Assembly: GCF_032854445.1 (NCBI RefSeq)
Contig: NC_088295.1
Span: 52,497,249 to 52,561,248, forward strand
Length of the DNA stretch: 64,000 nucleotides
Direction: 5' to 3'
Source of the DNA: Liolophura sinensis
Taxonomy: Eukaryota > Mollusca > Polyplacophora > Chitonida > Chitonidae
Shown here: piece after piece, positions 1-12,250 of the stretch
Layout: the number at the start of each line of letters is the position of its first letter
Numbering within the stretch: the stretch's first letter is position 1
The notes under the pieces: generated by a model
Database searches by the model: none
What the model was told of the DNA's origin: nothing
What the model saw: only the letters and a program-made list of their open reading frames with translations
Program-made: the position numbers and the translations under genes

Positions 1-357
1 ATACGTCGGATTAGCCTCTTGCCAGCAGCACTGGAACAGTTTTTCCACTTTTGCATTTTTGCCTGGTCTTTTTGTTTATTGAAATCGGCTACACTGTACT
101 ATGTACCATCGCAACTGGTGATTACCATATTCAACTTTTGACTATTAGTTATGTGCCCTTCGGTAGCCCAGAAGACGTCAAATCTTTGGGCCAAGCCCAT
201 TTAACTCACCCAGCAATTGTCTTACTTCTAAGTCCAAGACAATCTCAATGTCTTTATCTACGTGTAGAAAAACCACACCATTTGTACATAAAAAACACAA
301 GGTACTAGATACAGTCTGCTGTAAAAAGTACAATTGAACACTGACCCACATCATTAA
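1..357. repeat. Partial first monomer
   Basis: The window opens in the middle of a monomer, at the segment that normally follows the cgtcacaaa stretch. This shows that the array continues upstream of position 1. Confidence 0.9.
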
Positions 358-2552
358 GGTGCCAAAAGATGCGGAATTGGGCCAGGCATCGGCAGCTGTT
401 GAAAAATTGCAATTTCCCTGGTTTCCATGGAGTAAGAGCCGTTGCTGGGAACGTGATTATGACATCAATGATCATTCAATTGTCGCTACAGCCAAAAGTA
501 TTGGTCGGAGAGCAACGCGGATTGCACCATTCGATTTCTCGTCACAAAATACGTCGGAATAGCCTTTTGCCAGCAGCACTGGAACAGTTTTTACACTTTT
601 GCATTTTTGCCTGGTCTTTTTGTTATTTGAAATCGGATACACTGTACTATGTACCATCGCCACTGGTCATTACTATATTCAACTTTTGACTATTAGTTAT
701 GTGCCCTTCGGTAGCCCAGAAGACTTCAAATCTTTGGGCCAAGCCCATTTAACTCACCCAGCAATTGTCTTACTTCTAAGTCCAAGACAATCTCAATGTC
801 TTTATCTACATGTAGAAAAACCACACCATTTGTACATAAAAAACACAAGGTACTAGATACAGTCTGCTGTAAAAAGTACAATTGAACACTGACCCACATC
901 ATTAAGGTGCCAAAAGATGCGGAATTGGGCCAGGCATCGGCAGCTGTTGAAAAATTTGCAAATTTGCCTGGTTTCCATGGAGTAAGAGCCGTTGCTGGGC
1001 ACGTGATATGACATCAATGATCATTCAATTGTCGCTACAAGCCAAAAGTATTGGTCGGAGAGCAACGCGGTTTGCACCATTCGATTTCTCGTCACAAAAT
1101 ACGTCGGATTAGCCTCTTGCCAGCAGCACTGGAACAGTTTTTCCACTTTTGCATTTTTGCCTGGTCTTTTTGTTAATTGAAATCGGCTACACTGTACTAT
1201 GTACCATCGCGACTGGTCATTACTATATTCAACTTTTGACTATTAGTTATGTGCACTTCGGTAGTCCAGAAGACGTCAAATCTTTGGGCCAAGCCCATTT
1301 AACTCACCCAGCAATTGTCTTACTTCTAAGTCCAAGACAATCTCAATGTCTTTATCTACGTGTAGAAAAACCACACCATTTGTACATAAAAAACACAAGG
1401 TACTAGATACAGTCTGCTGTAAAAAGTACAATTGAACACTGACCCACATCAATAAGGTGCCAAAAGATGCGGAATTGGGCCAGGCATCGGCAGCTGTTGA
1501 AAAATTGCAAATTTCCCTGGTTTCCATGGAGTAAGAACCGTTGCTGGGAACGTGATTATGACATCAATGATCATTCAATTGTCGCTACAGCCCAAAGTAT
1601 TGGTCGGAGAGCAACGCGGTTTGCACCATTTCGATTTCTCGTCACAAAATACGTCGGATTAGCCTCTTGCCAGCAGCACTGGAACAGTTTTTCCACTTTT
1701 GCATTTTTGCCTGGTCTTTTTGTTTATTGAAATCGGCTACACTGTACTATGTACCATCGCAACTGGTGATTACCATATTCAACTTTTGACTATTAGTTAT
1801 GTGCCCTTCGGTAGCCCAGAAGACGTCAAATCTTTGGGCCAAGCCCATTTCTCACCCAGCAATTGTCTTACTTCTAAGTCCAAGACAATCTCAATGTCTT
1901 TATCTACGTGTAGAAAAACCACACCATTTGTACATAAAAAACACAAGGTACTAGATACAGTCTGCTGTAAAAAGTACAATTGAACACTGACCCACATCAT
2001 TAAGGTGCCAAAAGATGCGGAATTGGGCCAGGCATCGGCAGCTGTTGAAAAATTGCAAATTTCACTGGTTTCCATGGAGTAAGAGCTGTTGCTGGGAACG
2101 TGATTATGACATCAATGATCATTCAATTGTCGCTACAGCCAAAAGTATTGCTCGGAGAGCAACGCGGATTGCACCATTCGATTTCTCGTCACAAAATACG
2201 TCGGATTAGCCTCTTACCAGCAGCACTGGAACAGTTTTTCCACTTTTGCATTTTTGCCTGGTCTTTTTGTTAATTGAAATCGGCTACACTGTACTATGTA
2301 CCATCGCGACTGGTCATTACTATATTCAACTCTTAACTATTAGTTATGTGCCCTTCGGTAGTCCAGAAGACGTCAAATCTTTGGGCCAAGCCCATTTAAC
2401 TCACCCAGCAATTGTCTTACTTCTAAGTCCAAGACAATCTCAATGTCTTTATCTACGTGTAGAAAAACCACACCATTTGTACATAAAAAACACAAGGTAC
2501 TAGATACAGTCTGCTGTAAAAAGTACAATTGAACACTGACCCACATCATTAA

Positions 2553-3101
2553 GGTGCCAAAAGATGCGGAATTGGGCCAGGCATCGGCAGCTGTTGAAAA
2601 ATTGCAAATTTCCGTGGTTTCCATGGAGTAAGAGCCGTTGCTGGGAACGTGATTATGACATCAATGATCATTCAATTGTCGCTACAGCCAAAAGTATTGG
2701 TCGGAGAGCAACGCGGATTGCACCATTCGATTTCTCGTCACAAAATACGTCGGATTAGCCTCTTACCAGCAGCACTGGAACAGTTTTTCCACTTTTGCAT
2801 TTTTGCCTGGTCTTTTTGTTAATTGAAATCGGCTACACTGTACCATGTACCATCGCAACTGGTCATTACCATATTCAACTTTTGACTATAAGTTATGTGC
2901 CCTTCGGTAGTCCAGAAGACGTCAAATCTTTGGGCCAAGCCCATTTAACTCACCCAGCAATTGTCTTACTTCTAAGTCCAAGTCAATCTCAATGTCTTTA
3001 TCTACGTGTAGAAAAACCACACCATTTGTACATAAAAAACACAAGGTACTGGATACAGTCTGCTGTAAAAAGTACAATTGAACACTGACCCACATCAATA
3101 T
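2553..3101. repeat. Representative standard monomer (549 bp, 5T/6A type)
   Basis: This copy is clean and has the commonest length class. It runs from one ggtgcc landmark to the next. It has five T before ccac and six A in the cata-A run. Palindromes inside the unit include TCCATGGA, ATGATCAT and GACGTC. AATTG occurs about five times per unit at uneven spacing. I found no convincing shorter internal repeat. The two homopolymer lengths act as compensating -1/+1 steps relative to the 6T/5A type, so total length stays 549 bp. Confidence 0.9.
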
Positions 3102-3650
3102 GTTGCCAAAAGATGCGGAATTGGGCCAGGCATCGGCAGCTGTTGAAAAATTGCAAATTTCCCTGGTTTCCATGGAGTAAGAGCCGTTGCTGGGAACGTG
3201 ATTATGACATCAATGATCATTCAATTGTCGCTACAGCCAAAAGTATTGTTCGGAGAGCAACGCGGATTGCACCATTCGATTTCTCGTCACAAAATACGTC
3301 GAATTAGCCTCTTGCCAGCAGCACTGGAACAGTTTTTTCCACTTTTGCATTTTTGCCTGGTCTTTTTGTTAATTGAAATCGGCTACACTGTACTATGTAC
3401 CATCGCGACTGGTCATTACTATATTCAACTCTTAACTATTAGTTATGCGCCCTTCGGTAGTCCAGAAGACGTCAAATCTTTGGGCCAAGCCCATTTAACT
3501 CACCCAGCAATTGTCTTACTTCTAAGTCCAAGTCAATCTCAATGTCTTTATCTACATGTAGAAAAACCACACCATTTGTACATAAAAACACAAGGTACTG
3601 GATACAGTCTGCTGTAAAAAGTACAATTGAACACTGACCCACATCATTAT
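3102..3650. repeat. Monomer of 6T/5A type: one frame stays in register for all 549 bp
   Basis: This copy has six T before ccac and five A in the cata-A run and is exactly 549 bp (3 x 183). One + frame therefore stays in register from end to end, broken only by in-frame stops (TAA in the gctgtaa segment and TGA in the ctgttga segment). Its longest open stretch is 3,198-3,617 (139 codons from ATG), with a hydrophobic run of about 35 residues in its middle. Similar 6T/5A copies lie at about 7,495-8,043, 9,144-9,692 and 9,693-10,241. I do not recognise the translated sequence and do not call it a gene. Confidence 0.75.
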
Positions 3651-4570
3651 GTTGCCAAAAGATGCGGAATTGGGCCAGGCATCGGCAGCTGTTGAAAAAT
3701 TGCAAATTTCCCTGGTTTCCATGGAGTAAGAGCCGTTGCTGGGAACGTGATTATGACATCAATGATCATTCAATTGTCGCTACAGCCAAAAGTATTGCTC
3801 GGAGAGCAACGCGGATAGCACCATTCGATTTCTCGTCACAAAATACGTCGGATTAGCCTCTTGCCAGCAGCACTGGAACAGTTTTTTCCACTTTTGCATT
3901 TTTGCCTGGTCTTTTTGTTAATTGAAATCGGCTACACTGTACTATGTACCATCGCGACTGGTCATTACTATATTCAACTCTTAACTATTAGTTATGTGCC
4001 CTTCGGTAGTCCAGAAGACGTCAAATCTTTGGGCCAAGCCCATTTAACTCACCCAGCAATTGTCTTACTTCTAAGTCCAAGACAATCTCAATGTCTTTAT
4101 CTACGTGTAGAAAAACCACACCATTTGTACATAAAAAACACAAGGTAGTAGATACAGTCTGCTGTAAAATGTACAATTGAACACTGACCCACATCATTAA
4201 GGTGCCAAAAGATGCGGAATTGGGCCAGGCATCGGCAGCTGTTGAAAAATTGCAAATTTCACTGGTTTCCATGGAGTAAGAGCCGTTGCTGGGAACGTGA
4301 TTATGACATCAATGATCATTCAATTGTCGCTACAGCCAAAAGTATTGCTCGGAGAGCAACGCGGATTGCACCATTCGATTTCTCGTCACAAAATACGTCG
4401 GATTAGCCTCTTGACAGCAGCACTGGAACAGTTTTTCTTACTTTTGCATTTTTGCCTGGTCTTTTTGTTAATTGAAATCGGCTACACTGTACTATGTACC
4501 ATCGCGACTGGTCATTACTATATTCAACTCTTAACTATTAGTTATGTGCCCTTCGGTAGTCCAGAAGACG

Positions 4571-4873
4571 TCAAATCTTTGGGCCAAGCCCATTTAACTC
4601 ACCCAGCAATTGTCTTACTTCTAAGTCCAAGACAATCTCAATGTCTTTATCTACGTGTAGAAAAACCACACCATTTGTACATAAAAAACACAAGGTACTA
4701 GATACAGTCTGCTGTAAAAAGTACAATTGAACACTGAACCACATCATTAAGGTGCCAAAAGATGCGGAATTGGGCCAGGCATCGGCAGCTGTTGAAAAAT
4801 TGCAAATTTCACTGGTTTCCATGGAGTAAGAGCTGTTGCTGGGAACGTGATTATGACAGCAATGATCATTCAA
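4571..4873 (-). other. Recurrent minus-strand open frame (100 codons); not called a gene
   Basis: A minus-strand frame of 83-100 codons recurs in most monomers at the same place; this is a long example. Shared variants in it mostly change the residue (for example P/T-side changes at ttccctgg/ttcactgg and the agacaa/agtcaa site), and many copies break it by indels. I see no recognisable domain. It is best explained as a frame that the monomer happens to leave open. Confidence 0.6.
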
Positions 4874-6340
4874 TTGTCGCTACAGCCAAAAGTATTGGTC
4901 GGAGAGCAACGCGGATTGCACCATTCGATTTCTCGTCACAAAATACGTCGGATTAGCCTCTTGCCAGCAGCACTGGAACAGCTTTTCCACTTTTGCATTT
5001 TTGCCTGGTCTTTTTGTTAATTGAAATCGGCTACACTGTACTATGTACCATCGCCACTGGTCATTACCATATTCAATTTTTGACTATTAGTTATGTGCCC
5101 TTCGGTAGCCCAGAAGACGTCAAATCTTTGGGCCAAACCCATTTAACTCACCCAGCAATTGTCTTACTTCTAAGTCCAAGAAAATGTCAATGTCTTTATC
5201 TACGTGTAGAAAAACCACACCATTTGTACATAAAAAACACAAGGTACTAGATACAGTCTGCTGTAAAAAGTACAATTGAACACTGACCCACATCATTAAG
5301 GTGCCAAAAGATGCGGAATTGGGCCAGGCATCGGCAGCTGTTGAAAAATTGCAAATTTCCCTGGTTTCCATGGAGTAAGAGCCGTTGCTGGGCACGTGAT
5401 TATGACATCAATGATCATTCAATTGTCGCTACAGCCAAAAGTATTGGTCGGAGAGCAACGCGGTTTGCACCATTCGATTTCTCGTCACAAAATACGTCGG
5501 ATTAGCCTCTTGCCAGCAGCACTGGAACAGTTTTTCCACTTTTGCATTTTTGCCTGGTCTTTTTGTTAATTGAAATCGGCTACACTGTACTATGTACCAT
5601 CGCCACTGGTCATTACCATATTCAACTTTTGACTATTAGTTATGTGCCCTTCGGTAGCCCAGAAGACTTCAAATCTTTGGGCCAAGCCCATTTAACTCAC
5701 CCAGCAATTGTCTTACTTCTAAGTCCAAGACAATCTCAATGTCTTTATCTACGTGTAGAAAAACCACACCATTTGTACATAAAAAACACAAGGTACTAGA
5801 TACAGTCTGCTGTAAAAAGTACAATTGAACACTGACCCACATCATTAAGGTGCCAAAAGATGCGGAATCGGGCCAGGCATCGGCAGCTGTTGAAAAATTG
5901 CAAATTTCCCTGGTTTCCATGGAGTAAGAGCCGTTGCTGGGAACGTGAATATGATATCAATGATCATTCAGTTGTCGCTACAGCCAAAAGTATTGCTCGG
6001 AGAGCAACGCGGATTGCACCATTCGATTTCTCGTCACAAAATACGTCGGATTAGTCTCTTGCCAGCAGCACTGGAACAGTTTTTCCACTTTTGCATTTTT
6101 GCCTGGTCTTTTTGTTAATTGAAATCGGCTACACTGTACCATGTACCATCGCGACTGGTCATTACCATATTCAACTTTTGACTATTAGTTATGTGCCCTT
6201 CGGTAGTCCAGAAGACGTCAAATCTTTGGGCCAAGCCCATTTAACTCACCCAGCAATTGTCTTACTTCTAAGTCCAAGACAATCTCAATGTCTTTATCTA
6301 CGTGTAGAAAAACCACACCATTTGTACATAAAAACACAAG
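4700..6340. repeat. Three-monomer block B, copy 1
   Basis: This block shares an ordered set of variants with 18,440-20,100 and 27,790-29,430: gacagcaatg (not in the 18-kb copy), ggccaaaccc with aagaaaatgtcaatg, then gggcacgtg, then gacttcaaa, then gaatcgggcc with gtgaatatga and cagttgtcgc. The offset to the 27.8-kb copy is 23,085-23,086 bp throughout (42 monomers). Confidence 0.7.
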
Positions 6341-6349
6341 GTACTGGAT

Positions 6350-9300
6350 ACAGTCTGCTGTAAAAAGTACAATTGAACACTGACCCACATCATTAAGGTG
6401 CCAAAAGATGCGGAATTGGGCCAGGCATCGGCAGCTGTTGAAAAATTGCAAATTTCACTGGTTTCCATGGAGTAAGAGCTGTTGCTGGGAACGTGATTAT
6501 GACATCAATGATCATTCAATTGTCGCTACAGCCAAAAGTATTGCTCGGAGAGCAACGCGGATTGCACCATTCGATTTCTCGTCACAAAATACGTCGGATT
6601 AGCCTCTTACCAGCAGCACTGGAACAGTTTTTCCACTTTTGCATTTTTGCCTGGTCTTTTTGTTAATTGAAATCGGCTACACTGTACTATGTACCATCGC
6701 GACTGGTCATTACTATATTCAACTCTTAACTATTAGTTATGTGCCCTTCGGTAGTCCAGAAGACGTCAAATCTTTGGGCCAAGCCCATTTAACTCACCCA
6801 GCAATTGTCTTACTTCTAAGTCCAAGACAATCTCAATGTCTTTATCTACGTGTAGAAAAACCACACCATTTGTACATAAAAAACACAAGGTACTAGATAC
6901 AGTCTGCTGTAAAAAGTACAATTGAACACTGACCCACATCATTAAGGTGCCAAAAGATGCGGAATTGGGCCAGGCATCGGCAGCTGTTGAAAAATTGCAA
7001 ATTTCCGTGGTTTCCATGGAGTAAGAGCCGTTGCTGGGAACGTGATTATGACATCAATGATCATTCAATTGTCGCTACAGCCAAAAGTATTGGTCGGAGA
7101 GCAACGCGGATTGCACCATTCGATTTCTCGTCACAAAATACGTCGGATTAGCCTCTTACCAGCAGCACTGGAACAGTTTTTCCACTTTTGCATTTTTGCC
7201 TGGTCTTTTTGTTAATTGAAATCGGCTACACTGTACCATGTACCATCGCAACTGCTCATAACCATATTCAACTTTTGACTATAAGTTATGTGCCCTTCGG
7301 TAGTCCAGAAGACGTCAAATCTTTGGGCCAAGCCCATTTAACTCACCCAGCAATTGTCTTACTTCTAAGTCCAAGTCAATCTCAATGTCTTTATCTACGT
7401 GTAGAAAAACCACACCATTTGTACATAAAAAACACAAGGTACTGGATACAGTCTGCTGTAAAAAGTACAATTGAACACTGACCCACATCAATATGTTGCC
7501 AAAAGATGCGGAATTGGGCCAGGCATCGGCAGCTGTTGAAAAATTGCAAATTTCCCTGGTTTCCATGGAGTAAGAGCCGTTGCTGGGAACGTGATTATGA
7601 CATCAATGATCATTCAATTGTCGCTACAGCCAAAAGTATTGTTCGGAGAGCAACGCGGATTGCACCATTCGATTTCTCGTCACAAAATACGTCGGATTAG
7701 CCTCTTGCCAGCAGCACTGGAACAGTTTTTTCCACTTTTGCATTTTTGCCTGGTCTTTTTGTTAATTGAAATCGGCTACACTGTACTATGTACCATCGCG
7801 ACTGGTCATTACTATATTCAACTCTTAACTATTAGTTATGCGCCCTTCGGTAGTCCAGAAGACGTCAAATCTTTGGGCCAAGCCCATTTAACTCACCCAG
7901 CAATTGTCTTACTTCTAAGTCCAAGTCAATCTCAATGTCTTTATCTACGTGTAGAAAAACCACACCATTTGTACATAAAAACACAAGGTACTGGATACAG
8001 TCTGCTGTAAAAAGTACAATTGAACACTGACCCACATCATTATGTTGCCAAAAGATGCGGAATTGGGCCAGGCATCGGCAGCTGTTGAAAAATTGCAAAT
8101 TTCCCTGGTTTCCATGGAGTAAGAGCCGTTGCTGGGAACGTGATTATGACATCAATGATCATTCAATTGTCGCTACAACCAAAAGTATTGTTCGGAGAGC
8201 AACGCGGATTGCACCATTCGATTTCTCGTCACAAAATACGTCGGATTAGCCTCTTGCCAGCAGCACTGGAACAGTTTTTTCCACTTTTGCATTTTTGCCT
8301 GGTCTTTTTGTTAATTGAAATCGGCTACACTGTACTATGTACCATCGCGACTGGTCATTACTATATTCAACTCTTAACTATTAGTTATGTGCCCTTCGGT
8401 AGTCCAGAAGACGTCAAATCTTTGGGCCAAGCCCATTTAACTCACCCAGCAATTGTCTTACTTCTAAGTCCAAGTCAATCTCAATGTCTTTATCTACGTG
8501 TAGAAAAACCACACCATTTGTACATAAAAAACACAAGGTACTGGATACAGTCTGCTGTAAAAAGTACAATTGAACACTGACCCACATCATTAAGGTGCCA
8601 AAAGATGCGGAATTGGGCCAGGCATCGGCAGCTGTTGAAAAATTGCAAATTTCACTGGTTTCCATGGAGTAAGAGCCGTTGCTGGGAACGTGATTATGAC
8701 ATCAATGATCATTCAATTGTCGCTACAGCCAAAAGTATTGGTCGGAGAGCAACGCGGATTGCACCATTCGATTTCTCGTCACAAAATACGTCGGATTAGC
8801 CTCTTGCCAGCAGCACTGGAACAGTTTTTTCCACTTTTGCATTTTTGCCTGGTCTTTTTGTTAATTGAAATCGGCTACACTGTACTATGTACCATCGCGA
8901 CTGGTCATTACTATATTCAACTCTTAACTATTAGTTATGTGCCCTTCGGTAGTCCAGAAGACGTCAAATCTTTGGGCCAAGCCCATTTAACTCACCCAGC
9001 AATTGTCTTACTTCTAAGTCCAAGACAATCTCAATGTCTTTATCTACGTGTAGAAAAACCACACCATTTGTACATAAAAAACACAAGGTAGTAGATACAG
9101 TCTGCTGTAAAATGTACAATTGAACACTGACCCACATCATTAAGGTGCCAAAAGATGCGGAATTGGGCCAGGCATCGGCAGCTGTTGAAAAATTGCAAAT
9201 TTCACTGGTTTCCATGGAGTAAGAGCCGTTGCTGGGAACGTGATTATGACATCAATGATCATTCAATTGTCGCTACAGCCAAAAGTATTGCTCGGAGAGC

Positions 9301-9630
9301 AACGCGGATTGCACCATTCGATTTCTCGTCACAAAATACGTCGGATTAGCCTCTTGACAGCAGCACTGGAACAGTTTTTCCCACTTTTGCATTTTTGCCT
9401 GGTCTTTTTGTTAATTGAAATCGGCTACACTGTACTATGTACCATCGCGACTGGTCATTACTATATTCAACTCTTAACTATTAGTTATGTGCCCTTCGGT
9501 AGTCCAGAAGACGTCAAATCTTTGGGCCAAGCCCATTTAACTCACCCAGCAATTGTCTTACTTCTAAGTCCAAGACAATCTCAATGTCTTTATCTACGTG
9601 TAGAAAAACCACACCATTTGTACATAAAAA
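6350..9630. repeat. Large duplication A, copy 2 (one extra monomer)
   Basis: This is the second copy of 1,955-4,690. It has one additional monomer, about 8,044-8,593, marked by gctacaaccaaaag. That variant is otherwise seen only near 20,820, so the extra unit was either gained here or lost from copy 1 in a whole-monomer step. Confidence 0.72.
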
Positions 9631-9949
9631 CACAAGGTACTGGATACAGTCTGCTGTAAAAAGTACAATTGAACACTGACCCACATCATTAAGGTGCCAA
9701 AAGATGCAGAATTGTACCAGGCATCGGCAGCTGTTGAAAAATTGCAAATTTCCCTGGTTTCCATGGAGTAAGAGCCGTTGCTGGGAACGTGATTATGACA
9801 TCAATGATCATTCAATTGTCGCTACAGCCAAAAGTATTGGTCGGAGAGCAACGCGGTTTGCACCATTCGATTTCTCGTCACAAAATACGTCGGATTAGCC
9901 TCTTGCCAGCAGCACTGGAACAGTTATTTCCACTTTTGCATTTTTGCCT

Positions 9950-12250
9950 GGTCTTTTTGTTAATTGAAATCGGCTACACTGTACTATGTACCATCGCCAC
10001 TGGTCATTACCATATTCAACTTTTGACTATTAGTTATGTGCCCTTCGGTAGCCCAGAAGACGTCAAATCTTTGGGCCAAGCCCATTTAACTCACCCAGCA
10101 ATTGTCTTACTTCTAAGTCCAAGACAATCTCAATGTCTTTATCTACGTGTAGAAAAACCACACCATTTGTACATAAAAACACAAGGTACTGGATACAGTC
10201 TGCTGTAAAAAGTACAATTGAACACTGACCCACATCATTAAGGTGCCAAAAGATGCGGAATCGGGCCAGGCATCGGCAGCTGTTGAAAAATTGCAAATTT
10301 CCCTGGATTCCATGGAGTAAGAGCCGTTGCTGGGAACGTGAATATGATATCAATGATCATTCAGTTGTCGCTACAGCCAAAAGTATTGCTCGGAGAGCAA
10401 CGCGGATTGCACCATTCGATTTCTCGTCACAAAATACGTCGGATTAGTCTCTTGCCAGCAGCACTGGAACAGTTTTTCCACTTTTGCATTTTTGCCTGGT
10501 CTTTTTGTTAATTGAAATCGGCTACACTGTACTATGTACCATCGCGACTGGTCATTACCATATTCAACTTTTGACTATTAGTTATGTGCCCTTCGGTAGT
10601 CCAGAAGACGTCAAATCTTTGGGCCAAGCCCATTTAACTCACCCAGCAATTGTCTTACTTCTAAGTCCAAGACAATCTCAATGTCTTTATCTACGTGTAG
10701 AAAAAACCACACCATTTGTACATAAAAACACAAGGTACTGGATACAGTCTGCTGTAAAAAGTACAATTGAACACTGACCCACATCATTAAGGTTTCAAAA
10801 GATGCGGAATTGGGCCAGGCATCGGCAGCTGTTGAAAAATTGCAAATTTCCCTGGTTTCCATGGAGTAAGAGCCGTTGCTGGGAACGTGATTATGACATC
10901 AATGATCATTCAATTGTCGCTACAGCCAAAAGAATTGCTCGGAGAGCAACGCGGATTGCACCATTCGATTTCTCGTCATAAAATACGTCGGATTAGCCTC
11001 TTGCCAGCAGCACTGGAACAGTTTTTCCACTTTTGCATTTTTGCCTGGTCTTTTTGTTAATTGAAATCGGCTACACTGTACCATGTACCATCGCGACTGG
11101 TCATTACCATATTCAACTTTTGACTATAAGTTATGTGCCCTTCGGTAGTCCAGTAGACGTCAAATCTTTGGGCCAAGCCCATTTAACTCACCCAGCAATT
11201 GTCTTACTTCTTTGTCCAAGTCAATCTCAATGTCTTTATCTACGTGTAGAAAAACCACACCATTTGTACATAAAAACACAAGGTACTGGATACAGTCTGC
11301 TGTAAAAAGTACAATTGAACACTGACCCACATCATTAAGGTGCCAAAAGATGCGGAATCGGGCCAGGCATCGGCAGCTGTTAAAAAAATTGCAAATTTCC
11401 CTGGTTTCCATGGAGTAAGAGCCGTTGCTGGGAACGTGATTATGACATCAATGATCATTCAATTGTCGCTACAGCCAAAAGTATTGGTCGGAGAGCAACG
11501 CGGATTGCACCATTCGATTTCTCGTCACAAAATACGTCGGATTAGCCTCTTGACAGCAGCACTGGAACAGTTTTTCCACTTTTGCATATTTGCCTGGTCT
11601 TTTTGTTAATTGAAATCGGCTACACTGTACTATGTACCATGGCGACTGGTCATTACCATATTCAACTTTTGACTATAAGTTATGTGCCCTTCGGTAGTCC
11701 AGAAGACGTCAAATCTTTGGGCCAAGCCCATTTAACTCACCCAGCAATTGTCTTACTTCTAAGTCCAAGACAATGTCAATGTCTTTATCTACGTGTAGAA
11801 AAATCACACCATTTGTACATAAAAAACACAAGGTACTAGATACAGTCTGCTGTAAAAAGTACAATTGAACACTGACCCACATCATTAAGGTGCCCAAAAG
11901 ATGCGGAATCGGGCCAGGCATCGGCAGCTGTTGAAAAATTGCAAATTTCCCTGGTTTCCATGGAGTAAGAGCCGTTGCTGGGAACGTGATTATGACATCA
12001 ATGATCATTCAATTGTCGCTACAGCCAAAAGTATTGCTCGGAGAGCAACGCGGATTGCACCATTCGATTTCTCGTCACAAAATACGTCGGATTAGCCTCT
12101 TACCAGCAGCACTGGAACAGTTTTTCCACTTTTGCATATTTGCCTGGTCTTTTTGTTGATTGAAATCGGCTACACTGTACTATGTACCATCGCGACTGGT
12201 CATTACCATATTCAACTTTTGACTATAAGTTATGTGCCCTTCGGTAGTCC
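9950..12250. repeat. Six-monomer pattern C, clean copy
   Basis: Ordered markers are ctggattcc (10,311), aagaattgctc (10,929), cagtagacg (11,152), the A-run (11,379), accatggcg (11,635) and gttgattg (12,155). The same order recurs at 13,230-15,540 with an offset of 3,296-3,300 bp (six monomers), and most of it (without ctggattcc) again at about 21,890-23,800. Confidence 0.7.

Larger units (their letters stand above)
1955..4690. repeat. Large duplication A, copy 1 (~5 monomers)
   Basis: This block matches 6,350-9,630. From 1,955 to about 3,780 the offset is 4,393 bp (8 monomers); from about 3,860 to 4,690 it is about 4,943 bp (9 monomers). Shared rare variants include catcaatatgttgcc (3,096/7,489), ttatgcgcccttc (3,444/7,837) and ggtagtagat with gtaaaatgtac (4,144/9,087). 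Small differences such as ctacatgtag at 3,553 show that the copies have diverged slightly. Confidence 0.75.
1..9700. repeat. Array subdomain 1 (regular 549/550-bp monomers)
   Basis: From about 2 kb onward the monomer lengths are very regular (548-550 bp). Most copies carry gggaacgtg rather than the gggcacgtg seen later. A cttaac variant (in place of tttgac) in the second half is frequent here and rare after 28 kb. The main internal structure is a large duplication (1.95-4.69 against 6.35-9.63 kb), with a block at 4.7-6.34 kb that recurs in subdomain 2. The boundary near 9.7 kb is approximate. Confidence 0.6.

Noticed and set aside
1795-1830. CENP-B box around the cttcggtag segment
   Set aside because: Only the first TTCG agrees; the conserved A and CGGG positions of the 17-bp box do not.
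2590-2605. TGA read as tryptophan (alternative genetic code) to open the long frame
   Set aside because: TAA and TAG stops remain in the same frame in most copies, so a code change would not restore it; gttggaaa at 49.3 and 50.9 kb is a simple substitution.
2553-3101. Internal subrepeats of about 74 or 183 bp
   Set aside because: The AATTG spacings (about 74, 72, 149, 138, 117 bp) are uneven, and comparison at a 183-bp shift by eye shows no sustained similarity.
3245-3295. Possible tRNA-like or Pol III B-box (cattcgatttc) in each monomer
   Set aside because: It matches the B-box consensus at about 8 of 11 positions, but no A-box at proper distance, no cloverleaf and no terminator arrangement are visible.
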